From: Dendrolimus kikuchii
Taxonomy: Eukaryota; Arthropoda; Insecta; Lepidoptera; Lasiocampidae
Direction of reading: 5' to 3'
Length of the DNA stretch: 64,000 bases
Assembly (NCBI GenBank): GCA_019925095.2
Contig: CM034415.1
Coordinates: 11,452,833 to 11,516,832 of the forward strand
Made by a program: the position numbers and the translations under genes. Below the pieces are notes generated by a model. The model made no database searches. It saw only the letters and a list, made by a program, of their open reading frames with translations, and was not told the origin of the DNA. The number at the start of each line of letters is the position of its first letter. Within the stretch, counting starts at the first letter, position 1. This document shows, piece by piece, positions 21,489-31,251 of this stretch.

Positions 21489-21580
21489 CTAGCCCCATTG
21501 GTGGGTCTGGCCTCCCCACTTCCGTAGAAGGCGCTGCTCAACCCCCACAGGTTTAGCGCGTTGCTCTCACTCTTGAACAC
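21489..21580 (-). CDS. Sorting nexin exon 5 (PX-BAR linker)
   Basis: The acceptor TATGTACAG|GTG is at 21581-21582 and the donor GCTAG|GTGAGA at 21488. The exon is 92 nt, enters in phase 0 after ...DEDLDK and leaves with two bases. It reads VFKSESNALNLWGLSSAFYG then SGEARPTNGA. In SNX7 the matching stretch is the linker ...GPGLLSRMGQ.... Sequence support is weaker than for the PX exons, but splice sites, phase and position all fit. A BAR exon that should follow was not found. Confidence 0.7.
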
Positions 21581-21639
21581 CTGTACATAAGATAGGCAGA
21601 TTAGTATTTAGATATATCTCTACCTTTTTTTAGTGTAAG

Positions 21640-22190
21640 TTAGTGCGTGAGTGAGAGTAAGTGACTGCGTGAGTGAGTGTAAGTGGGCACGTGAGTGAGT
21701 GTAAGTGGGCGCGTGAGTGAGTGTAAGTGGGTGCGTGAATGCGTGTAAGTGGGCGTGTGAGTGAGTGTGACTGCGTGAGTGGGTGTAAGTGAGTGTAAGT
21801 GGGCGCATGAGTGAGTGTAAGTGACTGCGTGAGTGAGTGTAAGTGGGCGCGTGAGTGAGTGTAAGTGACTGCGTGAGTGAGTGCGAATGACTGCGTGAGT
21901 GAGTGTAAGGGGGTGCGTGGGTGAGTGTAAGTGAGTGCGTGAGTGACTGTAAGTGGGCGCGTGAGTGAGTGTAAGTGACTGCGTGAGTGAGCGTAAGAGA
22001 GTAAGTGTAAGTGATTGCGTGAGTGCCTGTAAGTGGGCGCGTGAGTGAGTGTAAGTGACTGCGCGAGTGAGTGTAAGTGGGCGCGTGAGTGAGTGTAAGT
22101 GACTGCGTGAGCGAGTGTAAGTGAATGCGTGAGTGAGTATAAGTGACTGCGTGAGTGAGTGTAATTGAGTGCGTGAGTGAGTGTGTAGAT
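21640..22190. repeat. ~22-bp GTGAGTGAGTGTAAGTG tandem array, about 25 copies
   Basis: The units resemble GTGAGTGAGTGTAAGTGGGC or end GTGACTGC. The complementary strand has long open frames (HSRAHLHSLTQSLTLT) created by the repeat. It lies ~60 bp from sorting nexin exon 5 and is GT-rich on the plus strand, so AC-rich in the sorting nexin transcript. Confidence 0.95.
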
Positions 22191-22321
22191 ACTCCACATT
22201 AATGAACACGCACACTTTTAGAGTTCCCTAATAAAAGAGGATAAAAACAGTAACAGTTCGTAGTCAGCACATGTCAGTATGTGTTAACCGACACGCACTT
22301 GGCCGACATCATATACATCAC

Positions 22322-22404
22322 CTTGTCCAAATCCTCGTCGGGGGTAGTCAGGAATATTCTGAAGTCATCGCTGTAAGTCAATATTGGGTGTTTAGCAACG
22401 CGAT
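22322..22404 (-). CDS. Sorting nexin exon 4 (end of PX domain)
   Basis: The acceptor ACTTCCAG|AT is at 22405-22406 and the donor GACAAG|GTGATG at 22321. It is 83 nt. The first two bases complete Asp 134, then RVAKHPILTYSDDFRIFLTT and PDEDLDK. SNX7 has NRIADHPTLTFNEDFKIFLTA at this place, so the match is clear. A later AG (TTACAG at 22377-22378) would also be a possible acceptor but breaks the phase. Confidence 0.88.
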
Positions 22405-22678
22405 CTGGAAGTTTCGAATACAAATTTTCAGTAAGTTCTCCATAATTCGACGCGTTTGATCAATTTTTTTAAAAACTATTTTAAATAATGTAGATGTCTG
22501 CTCTAGCCAAAATAAAATTGAAGTGTCTATTAGCTTTTACCCGCGGCTTCACTTGTGTTAATGTCACCCACAGGAACCGTACATTTCTTGGTGCTATTCC
22601 TGAGTTTAATTTTATTTCTGTACTTCTGGCATGATTAAGCGAGCAACAAAAATCCAAATTTTCGCATTTATTATGTAA

Positions 22679-23416
22679 CTAGTTGTGCCCGCGACTTTGC
22701 TTTCGAAACCCACCGATTTTGAAACATTCTTCATTGGTGCTCCGCTCCTATTGGTCTTAGCGTGATGATATACAGCCTATAGCCTTCCTCGATAAATGGG
22801 CTATCGAACACTGAAAGAATTTTTCAAATCGGACCAGTAGTTCCTGAGATTAGCGCGTTCAATCAAACAATATATTAGTATATTTGGCTACAACACTAAT
22901 ACTTACATTTTAAATATCGCGATATCTTTTGAATGAAACGTCCGAATTGAATAATTCAAAAAGTTCTAGAAAGGTATTGAATTCGTCTTGAATAGTAATA
23001 AAAATAGTAATTTATTTTGATAAGCATTAATACCAAGGTACAAAATGAAGAGTTTTTGAAGAAAACACTTATTGTGAGATAACTACAATAGTTAGACATA
23101 TGGTTACGCGATATTTTTTGTAGACAATTATATGTTCTGCAAAGTGGTAGTACATTGTTTTGTTCTATAATCAATAGTTTTCGCAGCGCACGTCATGTAA
23201 GGATTTTTTCGGGTCATTTTTTTACACCTTGGGTTACATTATTGGACTTTTAGTAAGGATCCCTAATTTTTTTGAAAATATAATATAGCCTATAGCCTTC
23301 CTCGATAAATGTTCTATTCAACACTGAAAGAATTTTTCAAATCGGACCAGCGGTTCCTGAGATTAGCGCGTTTAAACAAACAAACAAACTCTTCAGCTTT
23401 ATAATATTAGTATAGA
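22679..23416 (-). mobile_element. Helitron, complete ends, 19 nt from sorting nexin exon 3
   Basis: On the minus strand it starts TCTATACTAATATTATAAAG after A and ends GTCGCGGGCACAACTAG before T. It is co-linear with 5128-5815. The interior has no recognisable Rep/Hel coding. It fills most of the intron between exons 3 and 4. Only GTAAGAACATGAAAATAA separates it from the splice junction. Confidence 0.8.
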
Positions 23417-23434
23417 TTATTTTCATGTTCTTAC

Positions 23435-23576
23435 CGAGGAACGCGTGTAAGGCCGGGGTCCGTATGGCGACAAACGACGGCGAGTATCTGTCGAGCTGCT
23501 GCCTAGCCGAATGCAGGGGCGGCAGCGGAGGCGTCGCGATTAGAGGATGGGACTGCGAGAGCCGTTTATGAAGCAC
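23435..23576 (-). CDS. Sorting nexin exon 3 (PX domain core)
   Basis: The acceptor CTACTAG|GTG is at 23577-23578 and the donor CTCG|GTAAGA at 23434. It is 142 nt, enters in phase 0 and leaves with one base. It reads VLHKRLSQSHPLIATPPLP then SARQQLDRYSPSFVAIRTPA, LHAFL. This holds the PX proline-rich loop (PPLP) and the following helix (DRYSP.FV..R). In SNX7/30 the same region begins WL..KLEE.HP and runs to IPPLPEK. Confidence 0.92.
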
Positions 23577-23671
23577 CTAGTAGACAACAAAACTTTTTAA
23601 CAGAGACAAAACAACTTCAGACTGAAAAGCAAAAATAAAAAATTGATTTGTAGAAGACTACAAATGTTGGA

Positions 23672-24080
23672 ACAATATTAATATGTCACGTTGTTTGTCC
23701 GCGATGGACTCCTAAACTACTTGACCGATTTTAATCAAATTTGCACACCGTGTGCAGTTTGATCCGACTTGAAAGATAGGATAGCTTACATTTGGACCCG
23801 GTAGGTGGCGCTGGAATCGAGTTCTAAATTTTATTTCTTCAGGGCAGAACAACGTCTGCCGGGACAGCCAGTCTTAATATATATAAATTACGTGTCACGT
23901 TGTTTGTCCGCGATGGACTCCTAAACTACTTGACCGATTTTAATCAAATTTGCACACCGTGTGCAGTTTGATCCGACTTGAAAGATAGGATAGCTTACAT
24001 TTGGACCCGGTAGGTGGCGCTGGAATCGGATTCTAAATTTTATTTCTTTAGGGCAGAACAACGTCTGCCGGGATAGCTAG
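23672..24080 (+). mobile_element. Head-to-tail Helitron dimer
   Basis: Two ~205-bp copies are >95% identical (GTCACGTTGTTTGTCCGCGA ... CTGCCGGGA.AGCYAG). The first ends CCAG at 23871 and the second starts TCTTAATATATATAAATTACG at 23872 and ends CTAG at 24080 before T. The left copy lacks the terminal TC. Confidence 0.7.
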
Positions 24081-24214
24081 TATGTTTATATGTTTTGATT
24101 CGCAAACATGGATTGATTTATGAAAAGTTGTTTAATTTTTAAAATGTTTCTATAATTAAATAGTTTATATTTTCTTATTGGATTATTTTTCCACGTCTAC
24201 CAAACCGAGGTATT

Positions 24215-25435
24215 AAAAAAACCGACTTCAAAAACTAAAAAGTATAAAATAACTTATTTCTAAAGCTATTATTATTAATATATATTATCTGAAACATCTT
24301 GGAAGTCGATGTTATTTTATACTTTTTAGTTTTTGAAGTCGGTTTTTTTAAACGAAGTTTTTTTTTATTTTTTTGTTACTTTTTAGTGTCTAGCTATGTA
24401 TGGGTAGACCTACGAAAGGTGCCGCGCTCCTTAAAAAATATAGGTCCCAAGAAACGGGAACAAAAAAATGTTCGTAAAATGAAAACTACCGGGCCAAACT
24501 ATGTTAAATTTTTAGGGGACCAAATGGCAACTATTCCGCGTCGAACTAAACAAGAAACACGTAAATCTGATCATAAATCTCAGCGTAATCGGTGTACATA
24601 TGGAACGGAATGGAAAATTTTTCATAAAAAATGTTCATAAAATGAAAACTACTGGGCCAAACTATGTCAAATTTTTAGGGGACCAAATGGCAACTATTCC
24701 GCATCAAACTAAACAAGAATCACGTAAATCGGATCATAAATCTCAGAGTAATCGGTGTACATATGGAACGGAAGGGAAAATTTTTCATACAAAATGTTCA
24801 TAAAATGAAAACTACTGGGCCAAACTATGACAAATTTTTAGGGGACCAAATGGCAGCTATTGCGCGTCGAACAAAAAAAGAATCACGTAAATCGGATAAT
24901 AAATCTCAGAGTAATCGGTGTACATATGGAACGGAATGGAAAAATTTTCATAAAATGAAAACTAGTGGGCCAAACTATGTCAAATTTTTAGGGGACCAAA
25001 TGGCAGCTATTGCGCGTCGAACAAAAAAAGAATCACGTAAATCGGATAATAAATCTCAGAGTAATCGGTGTACATATGGAACGGAATGGAAAAATTTTCA
25101 TAAAATGAAAACTAGTGGGCCAAACTATGTCAAATTTTTAGGGGACCAAATGGCAGCTATTGCGCGTCGAACAAAAAAAGAATCACGTAAATCGGATAAT
25201 AAATCTCAGAGTAATCGGTGTACATATGGAACGGAATGGAAAAATTTTCATAAAATGAAAACTAGTGGGCCAAACTATGTCAAATTTTTAGGGGACCAAA
25301 TGGCAGCTATTCCGCGTCGAACAAAAAAAGAATCACGTAAATCGGATCATAAATCTCGGAGTAACCGGTGAACATACATTAAAAAAAAAGATCCCGACGA
25401 ATTGAGAACCTCCTCCTTTTTTTGAAGTCGGTTAA
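24215..25435 (+). repeat. AAGTCGGTT-ended MITE with tandem 150-bp units
   Basis: The head is a near-perfect palindrome (AACCGACTTCAAAAACTAAA ... TTTAGTTTTTGAAGTCGG, 24220-24350) and the tail GAGAACCTCCTCC...GAAGTCGGTTAA. Between them, from ~24480, lie six units each of about 150 bp. Three consecutive units starting at 24923, 25073 and 25223 are practically identical. Unit length is a multiple of three and the frame encoding KT.GPNYVKFLGDQMAAI... stays open for 202 codons. The residue pattern matches no protein family known to me. Confidence 0.8.
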
Positions 25436-25922
25436 AGAACAGACAACAGTAGGAGACATTTTGGTTTAAACGAGACAGCAATAAAAAATAATTTATTTGT
25501 TAAAATACAAAAGACTGTCAAATCTAACATACCCAAGACATAATCCCTATTAACATTATAAATGCGAAAGTAGCTCTGTCTGTTCCGTTTTCACGGAAAA
25601 ACTACTGGACCGTTTTGGATGAAACTCAATATATACAATGTAAACTCTATATAACGTCACTCGATTTAACGATAAACTCCCTTAAGCGTCGAAATCACTT
25701 GGCTTTGGTTGGTTTGATGAACCGAGGATGAACATAGGATAATTTTTATCCCGAAAATTGTGATAGTTTCCGGGATAAAATTATATTAGTCTCTCTGTTT
25801 GTTATTCTTTTATGGCGAGTCTATTGGACCGATTTCGCTGAAACTCGGTACATATGTAATTTTAATACCGAGGGTGGCCAAGGGATACTTTTATACCGGA
25901 TAATGGGATAGATTTATGTATG

Positions 25923-26240
25923 TTTTTATCCGTGCAGGAACGGAGAAAGAATACAATTTCCTGCGGCCGGCGGCCTGTCGTAAGAGGCGACAAAACAACC
26001 CACAGCCAGGTGGTAGGGCATTTGCCCGACTGGATGGCTACCACCCCTGGTCTAAAGTATGTCGCCATAACAACCTTGAGTTGTGTTCCGGCATTAGTGA
26101 CCAGGTTCCAGTTTCCCTTAAGAGAGCAGCAGCGCATTTGTAGCATCTTTGGTGTTGCAAATGTCCATAGGTGATGGTAACCGTTTTCCATCGAGTGGGC
26201 CGTCTGCCTGTCTGCTGAACTCCAGCAATAAAAAAAAAAA
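25923..26240 (+). repeat. Family A retroposon, nearly full length
   Basis: It runs from TTATCCGTGCAGGAACGGAG to the polyA run. It is the plus half of a tail-to-tail pair with 26285-26500. Confidence 0.9.
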
Positions 26241-26284
26241 GAAAAAAAAACGTTATCCCGAAAACTAGGGTAGGTTTTGTGATT

Positions 26285-26500
26285 TTTTTTATTGCAGGAG
26301 TTCAGCAGACAGGCAGACGGCCCACTTGATGGAAACACAACTCAAAGTTATTATGGCGGCATGCTCTAGATCAGGGTTGATAGCCATCCAGTCGGGCAAA
26401 TGCCCTACCACCTTGACTGTGGGTTGTTAAGTCGCCTTTTACGACAGGCCGCCCGGCCGCAAGAAAATTGTATTCTTTCTCCGTTCCTGCACGGATATGA
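26285..26500 (-). repeat. Family A retroposon with internal deletion
   Basis: Both ends are present, but ~110 bp between GATGGAAA and CACAACTC are missing. It is inverted relative to the copy 45 bp to the left. Confidence 0.88.
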
Positions 26501-26834
26501 AATGAAGTGAATCTTCCGGGGGCAAATACATAAAAATTTAATACAATGTAACCTGTACTGCCTGCTCTTTAAACAAGAGACACGTACTAGAGGTTGACCC
26601 GTGGCGTATCCGTGGGATAAACTCTATATAACGAAAAAAAAGCACGAACAAATAATGTACATATGGAATTTATGTAACTTGAACACTTCATCTTCAGTTT
26701 TTGTGTTTGATTAACACGAAGACTATTTATTTATTATAACACAATAATGATAGGTCGATATATAACAAGCTGCAAAATGAATACAAATTTATTACTAACT
26801 TATTACGATTGAACAGGATTTTTTTAACTCTCAC

Positions 26835-26954
26835 CTTGAAATGGTTGTACCTCCGCCTGACGTAGGGCGGCGTGGGCCACCGTGCGCACACGCATTGCAC
26901 GCGGTAAGTGACGAACGTCTCTAGGGTGGACAGCTGCTTTATCGGCGCGTCCAC
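26835..26954 (-). CDS. Sorting nexin exon 2 (start of PX domain)
   Basis: The acceptor ATTTGAG|GTG is at 26955-26956 and the donor TTCAAG|GTGAGA at 26834. It is 120 nt, phase 0 at both ends, 40 codons. It reads VDAPIKQLSTLETFVTYRV then the PX signature YVRRRYNHFK. SNX7/30 have ..TMETFITYR.. and EVRRRYQDF here. RRRY is the PX motif that contacts the phosphoinositide (PI3P in most family members). Confidence 0.92.
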
Positions 26955-27039
26955 CTCAAATTATAAACAAGAAAATAGCAGCTGTATTATGCCATTTATT
27001 GGAAAATTACTTAAATTGATCCGTTGGATGTTATAATAC

Positions 27040-27545
27040 AATATACAGCGAAACCTTATTATGAAGAACCTCGATATAACGATTTCGTCGATTTAACAAA
27101 TTTTTGGAAAACACAACCAACCGTAAAATTTAATACAAAACATACCCTTACATTACGATTACACTCTTATAAAATAAAACCTCTTTATAACGAATGTGCA
27201 ATCAATGCAAAACATAAATATAAAAATTAGAAAGTAACATATAATTAACCTATGTTATATCGATTTTTATCAATCTACAACCTAGGCAATATCAAGACTA
27301 AATTCATGTCATGACAGGTTGAAATATATTCGTGCACCGTAAGACAATTCAAGAAATTAAACTTGCATAATTTAATGTTAAGTGTCGTAAGGTAAATAAT
27401 TAATATTTAAGTGCGGTCATTACTATTTATTTTATTTTTTATGTTGGAATTCTCTTTACGTTGCTAAAACGAATCTTAGTTCAAACTAACCTCCACATAA
27501 CAAAACTTATCGTAGTAAATTTCTTGGTATAACTTGATTGATATT
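27040..27545. mobile_element. Tigger/pogo-like MITE, limits uncertain
   Basis: ACAGCGAAACCTTATTATGA, CGATATAACGATTTCGTCG and CTCTTTATAACGAATG are typical terminal-type motifs. The right side (27480-27540) has the CCTCCACATAACA and GGTATAACTTG counterparts. No transposase is present. The short plus-strand frame at 27024-27230 is not taken as a gene. Confidence 0.45.
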
Positions 27546-27574
27546 TTTTTTATATTACGTCCCACCAATTTTAA

Positions 27575-27955
27575 AATTCTACAAAATTATTAGAACTAGG
27601 CATGTTTGCTGAAGAGTTTCTTACGCCGCTTCTTCTCTTCAAGCCACAACATGTTGCGAAGCGGTGGTAAATTAGATTAGGCTCCCATAGAGTAAATAAT
27701 AACCACAAACAAAATTAAAACTAAATAATTAAAATGAACAAGTTGGCGGTAGGCTAAATAAAACTTTAACAATACTCATTGACACTTGACATCTTTGTTT
27801 TCTGTGATCACAGCTACTGAAAAGTGGCTGAAACGTCGGAATAATAAGAATCAAATAAATTACCGTAGTTTTATTATGTATACTAGTCGCGAAAACTTAA
27901 GAAAATATTATTGTAATCTCCTTCAGAATTGTTATATCAAGTTTACACTGTATAT
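27575..27955 (+). repeat. Penelope-like terminal repeat
   Basis: The same block as at 4400-4704, from AGAACTAGGCATGTTTGCTG to the hairpin (mutated to AGCTACTGAAAAGTGGCT) and on to GTAGTTTTATTATGTATACTAGTCGCG. The final TTATATCAAGTTTACACTG (27932-27952) looks like a pogo-MITE end. Confidence 0.5.
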
Positions 27956-27997
27956 ACATTTTGTATTATAACTAAATTCACAATCCATATTCACACA

Positions 27998-28420
27998 GCC
28001 AGAAGGCCCAGCTTGCCATACACAACGCGGTGCTGGTACCTACGCTCACGTATGGAAGCGAGAGTTGGGTATGGAAGAGAGAGCATGAAAGTAGAGTAAA
28101 CGCGGTCGAGATGCGAGCACTGCGCAACATCTGCGGAGTGACGTTCGGACATGTGGAAAGAATGCATGATGAAAGAATGACTAAACAGATATACAATGCA
28201 AAAATGGATGGATGCAGAAGTCGTGGAAGGCCACGACACACCTTCCATCATCAAATTGATCGTGTACTAGCAGTAGGTGATGTCAGGAGCCTTAAGAACA
28301 GACGAGCGTACATGACGAGAGCTATGAATGTCAAAGAAGCAAGTGAGGTGTGTAAGAATATGCCTGAATGGCGCTCTGTTGTTCGTGCCTACCCCGCAAG
28401 GGAACTGGCGTGAAGTTATG
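27998..28420 (+). mobile_element. RTE-1 LINE 3' end, longer copy with 3n deletion
   Basis: It begins further upstream than most copies (LAIHNAVLVPTLTYGSESWVW ... MRALRNICGVT), then jumps directly to FGHVERMHDERM. About 29 codons present in the copy at 62190 are absent in frame. It lacks the (TATG)n tail. Confidence 0.85.
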
Positions 28421-28711
28421 TCTGATGTGGTAGAGCCATGTGGTTCATTATCTCAGTTATAGCTCGCTGGGCCGTATCGGTCAGTGTACAACACAAACAA
28501 CACAAGATATCAAAGCAAAATAATAATATTAATGAAATCAAAATCAAAATAATAAAAATAAAGTATACGAGTATATATGAAATTAGTAGAACGTCAATTA
28601 TTTTATTTTATATTTCGTTTTAATATCAATTTTATACTTAAATAAATTGCCTATAAAAGGATCGACTTTTTGAATCAAAAAATGTATTCCACAATGTATT
28701 ATGTTTTGTCT

Positions 28712-29030
28712 TTTTTTTTTTTTTTATTGCAGGAGATCAGCAGACAGGCAGACGGCCCACTTGATGGAAAGCGGTTACCATCGCCTATGGATATTTGCAA
28801 CAACAAAGTTGCTACAAATGCGCTGCTGCTCTCTTAAGGGAGACTGGAACCTGGTCACTAATGCCGGAACACAACTCAAGGTTGTTATGGCGACATACTT
28901 TAGACCAGGGGTGGTAGCCATCCAGTCGGGCAAATGCCGTACCACCTGGCTGTGGGTTGTTAAGTCGCCTCTTACGACAGGCCGCCCGGCCGCAGGAAAT
29001 TGTATTCTTTCTCCGTTCCTGCACGGATAG
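28712..29030 (-). repeat. Family A retroposon, full length
   Basis: Both ends are intact, with a long polyT on the left and TCCGTTCCTGCACGGATA on the right. It is one of the best copies for building a consensus. Confidence 0.92.
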
Positions 29031-29582
29031 ACTATGACATTAATGAGGTTTTACAACACCATGCTACTCTTTCCGTCTGATTCCCCTTACTCATCCGACC
29101 TCTCTTTCTTCTGTTACATTTATTTACTTGCATTCTCATGTTTCTTTTTAAGGTTAATAATTAATTTTGTTGTGTACCCTCTTATTTCTAAACGATACAA
29201 TTGTAGTGGAACACTTATAAGCCAATAGATGGCGCTGTGCAAAAATTGATGTCACAAACGTTTCCCGAAACATACAAACAATATATATACAAATTTTGAA
29301 CTATAACAGGGGGCCTAGGCCTGCGAGGAACAACACTAGCCTCGCTGGAAGATCTTCCTTTGAGACGGAGGAGCATTCCATCTCGCTCCTCCACCCTATC
29401 GGAGCTCACCCTTGACAATCAGCCATTTCCTTCATTGAATAATAATGTTGTTATATTTATAATTATTCTGCGATAAGCGCCTGTTTTGTATACAATAGTT
29501 CTTTTTATAATTATCTATAATTTTATGTAACAATGTTTATCTCTAATATGATGTGGTAATTGTGTAGAATATAATTAAAAAT

Positions 29583-29650
29583 CTCTCATTTGTATACTTA
29601 GTCTGGCCATAAATACTGTTACAATGAAAAAGAAACAAAATATTACATTT
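29583..29650. mobile_element. mariner-like terminal fragment
   Basis: TACTTAGTCTGGCCATAAAT ACTGTTACAA is the same terminal sequence as that of the element at 13817-14940. No second end or transposase is present. Confidence 0.6.
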
Positions 29651-29689
29651 CAATTTGGAATCTGTCATTTTTATATGATTGTTAATTGT

Positions 29690-29836
29690 ACATACATACA
29701 TACATAACTTCACGCCAGTTCCCTTGCGGGGTAGGCACGAACAACAGAGTGCCATTTAGGCTTATTCTTACACACCTCACTTGCTTCTTTGACATTCATA
29801 ACTCTTGTCATGCACGCTCGTCTGTTCTTAAGGTTG
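29690..29836 (-). mobile_element. RTE-1 LINE 3' tip
   Basis: The (CATA)n tail is on the left, with ~145 bp of C-terminal coding. It directly abuts an RTE-2 fragment on the right. Confidence 0.85.
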
Positions 29837-29839
29837 TTG

Positions 29840-30020
29840 AGTTGTTGCAAGTATTACACTCTTTCACCTTCTCCCAATCATTTGGGGTCGGCACAATATG
29901 TCTTTTCGCTCCACACTCCTCTGTCACACCACATATCATCCTTAATACAATCTGTCCATCTTCTTTTTTGGGTCTGCCTTTACATTTGTACTCATCCATC
30001 TTGTAGTTTAACATTCTTTT
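29840..30020 (-). mobile_element. RTE-2 LINE fragment
   Basis: It reads MLNYKMDEYKCKGRPKK, then CGVTEECG and PNDWEKVKE. This is the same region as the fragment at 59870-60110. Confidence 0.65.
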
Positions 30021-30034
30021 TGAAGTGAAACTTC

Positions 30035-30500
30035 TATAAAGACGGGGGGGGGGGTTAATAGGGGGGTTAATAGGATTTTTTTTTTTTCACAAATTTCCAT
30101 AAGTTTAGAGTAGACGCGTTGAGAGGCGGTATAATCCTAGAATAGACTAAGGATGCGTTTCTTGGTTCTAGATCGAATTCAGTTTTTTTGATTGATAAAA
30201 TATGTTTAAATAAAAAATGTATTCATTAAAATGTACCTAACCTAACCAAATCATAATTTGCAGTAAACCTGCGAAAAATCGAAATGTGTGCTGGGACACG
30301 TAGTAGAAGTGAAACTTCAACGGACAAGTGGAAGATTGTTAATGCACTTGTCCAATTTGAAAACCTGCCCGTAAAACTTCCAGTTAAAATTTTGTTGTTA
30401 TTCGTTTTGCCACTTATCCGTTGCCATTCGTTTTGCCACTTGTCCGTTGAAGTTTCACTTCTACTATGTGTTCCAGCACACATTGTTGTCACGTGACTCA
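30035..30500. repeat. Repeat with ~50-bp-arm palindrome and G-run
   Basis: A G12 run at 30043-30054 is followed by unique AT-rich DNA and an inverted repeat with arms at 30285-30335 and 30433-30482 (GTAGAAGTGAAACTTCAACG and complement). The left half is repeated at 43398-43805 without the second arm. Confidence 0.7.
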
Positions 30501-30839
30501 TCCCTCCTTATTACAATACCCATACCACGTTAACCCTTAAGACAATTATCGATATACCAAAAAGCCGCAAGACTAACACTATCACTATCTCATAATATAC
30601 CAAGAAAATATACCCATTTCATACAAATCACACAACTCCTATATAAACAGAATGAGACAACAACACAATTAACGATCACGTGCACAAACGCGATATGCAC
30701 TCTCATCGCGGACACATATGTGCTAATAGTGAGCTAAAGGGTTAATCAATCAATCAATAACTCTTTATTGTACGCCAATACAAAAAAAAAGAAGTAGCAG
30801 GTACATTCTATTAAACAGTATTATTGTAATTTTAAAGAA

Positions 30840-31118
30840 ATCTTTGTTCTTTCATTCTTTTATCTAAAACTCTTTTGGACAAAGGAAAGACTCTTTTGGA
30901 CAAGAGAAAGATTCTTTTGGACAAGGGAACGATTTGTTTGGACAAGAGAAAGACTCTTTTGGAAAAGAGAAGAACTCGTTTGGACAAGGGAAAGACTCTT
31001 TTGGACAAGGGAAAGACTTTTTTGGACAAGGGAAAGACTCTTTTGGACAAAAGAAAGACTCTTTTGGACAAGGGAAAGACTCTTTTGGACAAGGGAAAGA
31101 CTTTTTCAGGATGATCCG
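30840..31118. repeat. 21-bp tandem repeat, about 12 copies
   Basis: The unit is close to GACTCTTTTGGACAAGGGAA(A). The period is divisible by three, so all six frames tend to stay open (DSFGQGK, PLSKRVF and others). It sits in sorting nexin intron 1, ~135 bp beyond the exon 1 donor. Confidence 0.95.
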
Positions 31119-31251
31119 ACATAAACGAGCTTAGAAAAGCATTAGAGAGTAAGGCCTCTGATCCTAACTTGAGAGTCAAAGGTACATATTAAAGAAGCTC
31201 TACCAACACACAATTATTCCTTAGGGTACTTTCCACCAGCATTATGCTCAC

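Larger units (their letters stand above)
25543..26640 (+). mobile_element. Helitron-like element carrying three later insertions
   Basis: It is co-linear with 45470-46085 (ATTATAAATGCGAAAGTA, GAGGATGAACATAGGATA, GGGATAGATTTATGTA, TACTAGAGGT). The comparison shows a pogo-MITE piece (25642-25717) and two family A copies as later arrivals. The terminal structures are unclear. Confidence 0.55.

Noticed and set aside
21630..22215. ~190-codon His/Leu/Ser/Thr-rich minus-strand frames
   Set aside because: Products of the 22-bp tandem array, in more than one frame at once.
27024..27230. 68-codon plus-strand frame
   Set aside because: It coincides with the Tigger/pogo-like terminal sequence and has no domain or conservation signal.
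29215..29418. Additional sorting nexin exon on the minus strand (EERDGMLLRLKGRSSSEA)
   Set aside because: Exons 1 and 2 join in phase 0 without it, and the GAGATGGAATGCTCCTCCGT segment looks like a repeat, not PX sequence.
30043..30075. G-quadruplex regulatory element
   Set aside because: A G12 and a G6 run are present, but they lie in a repeat and nothing ties them to a gene; may also be a sequencing-sensitive homopolymer.
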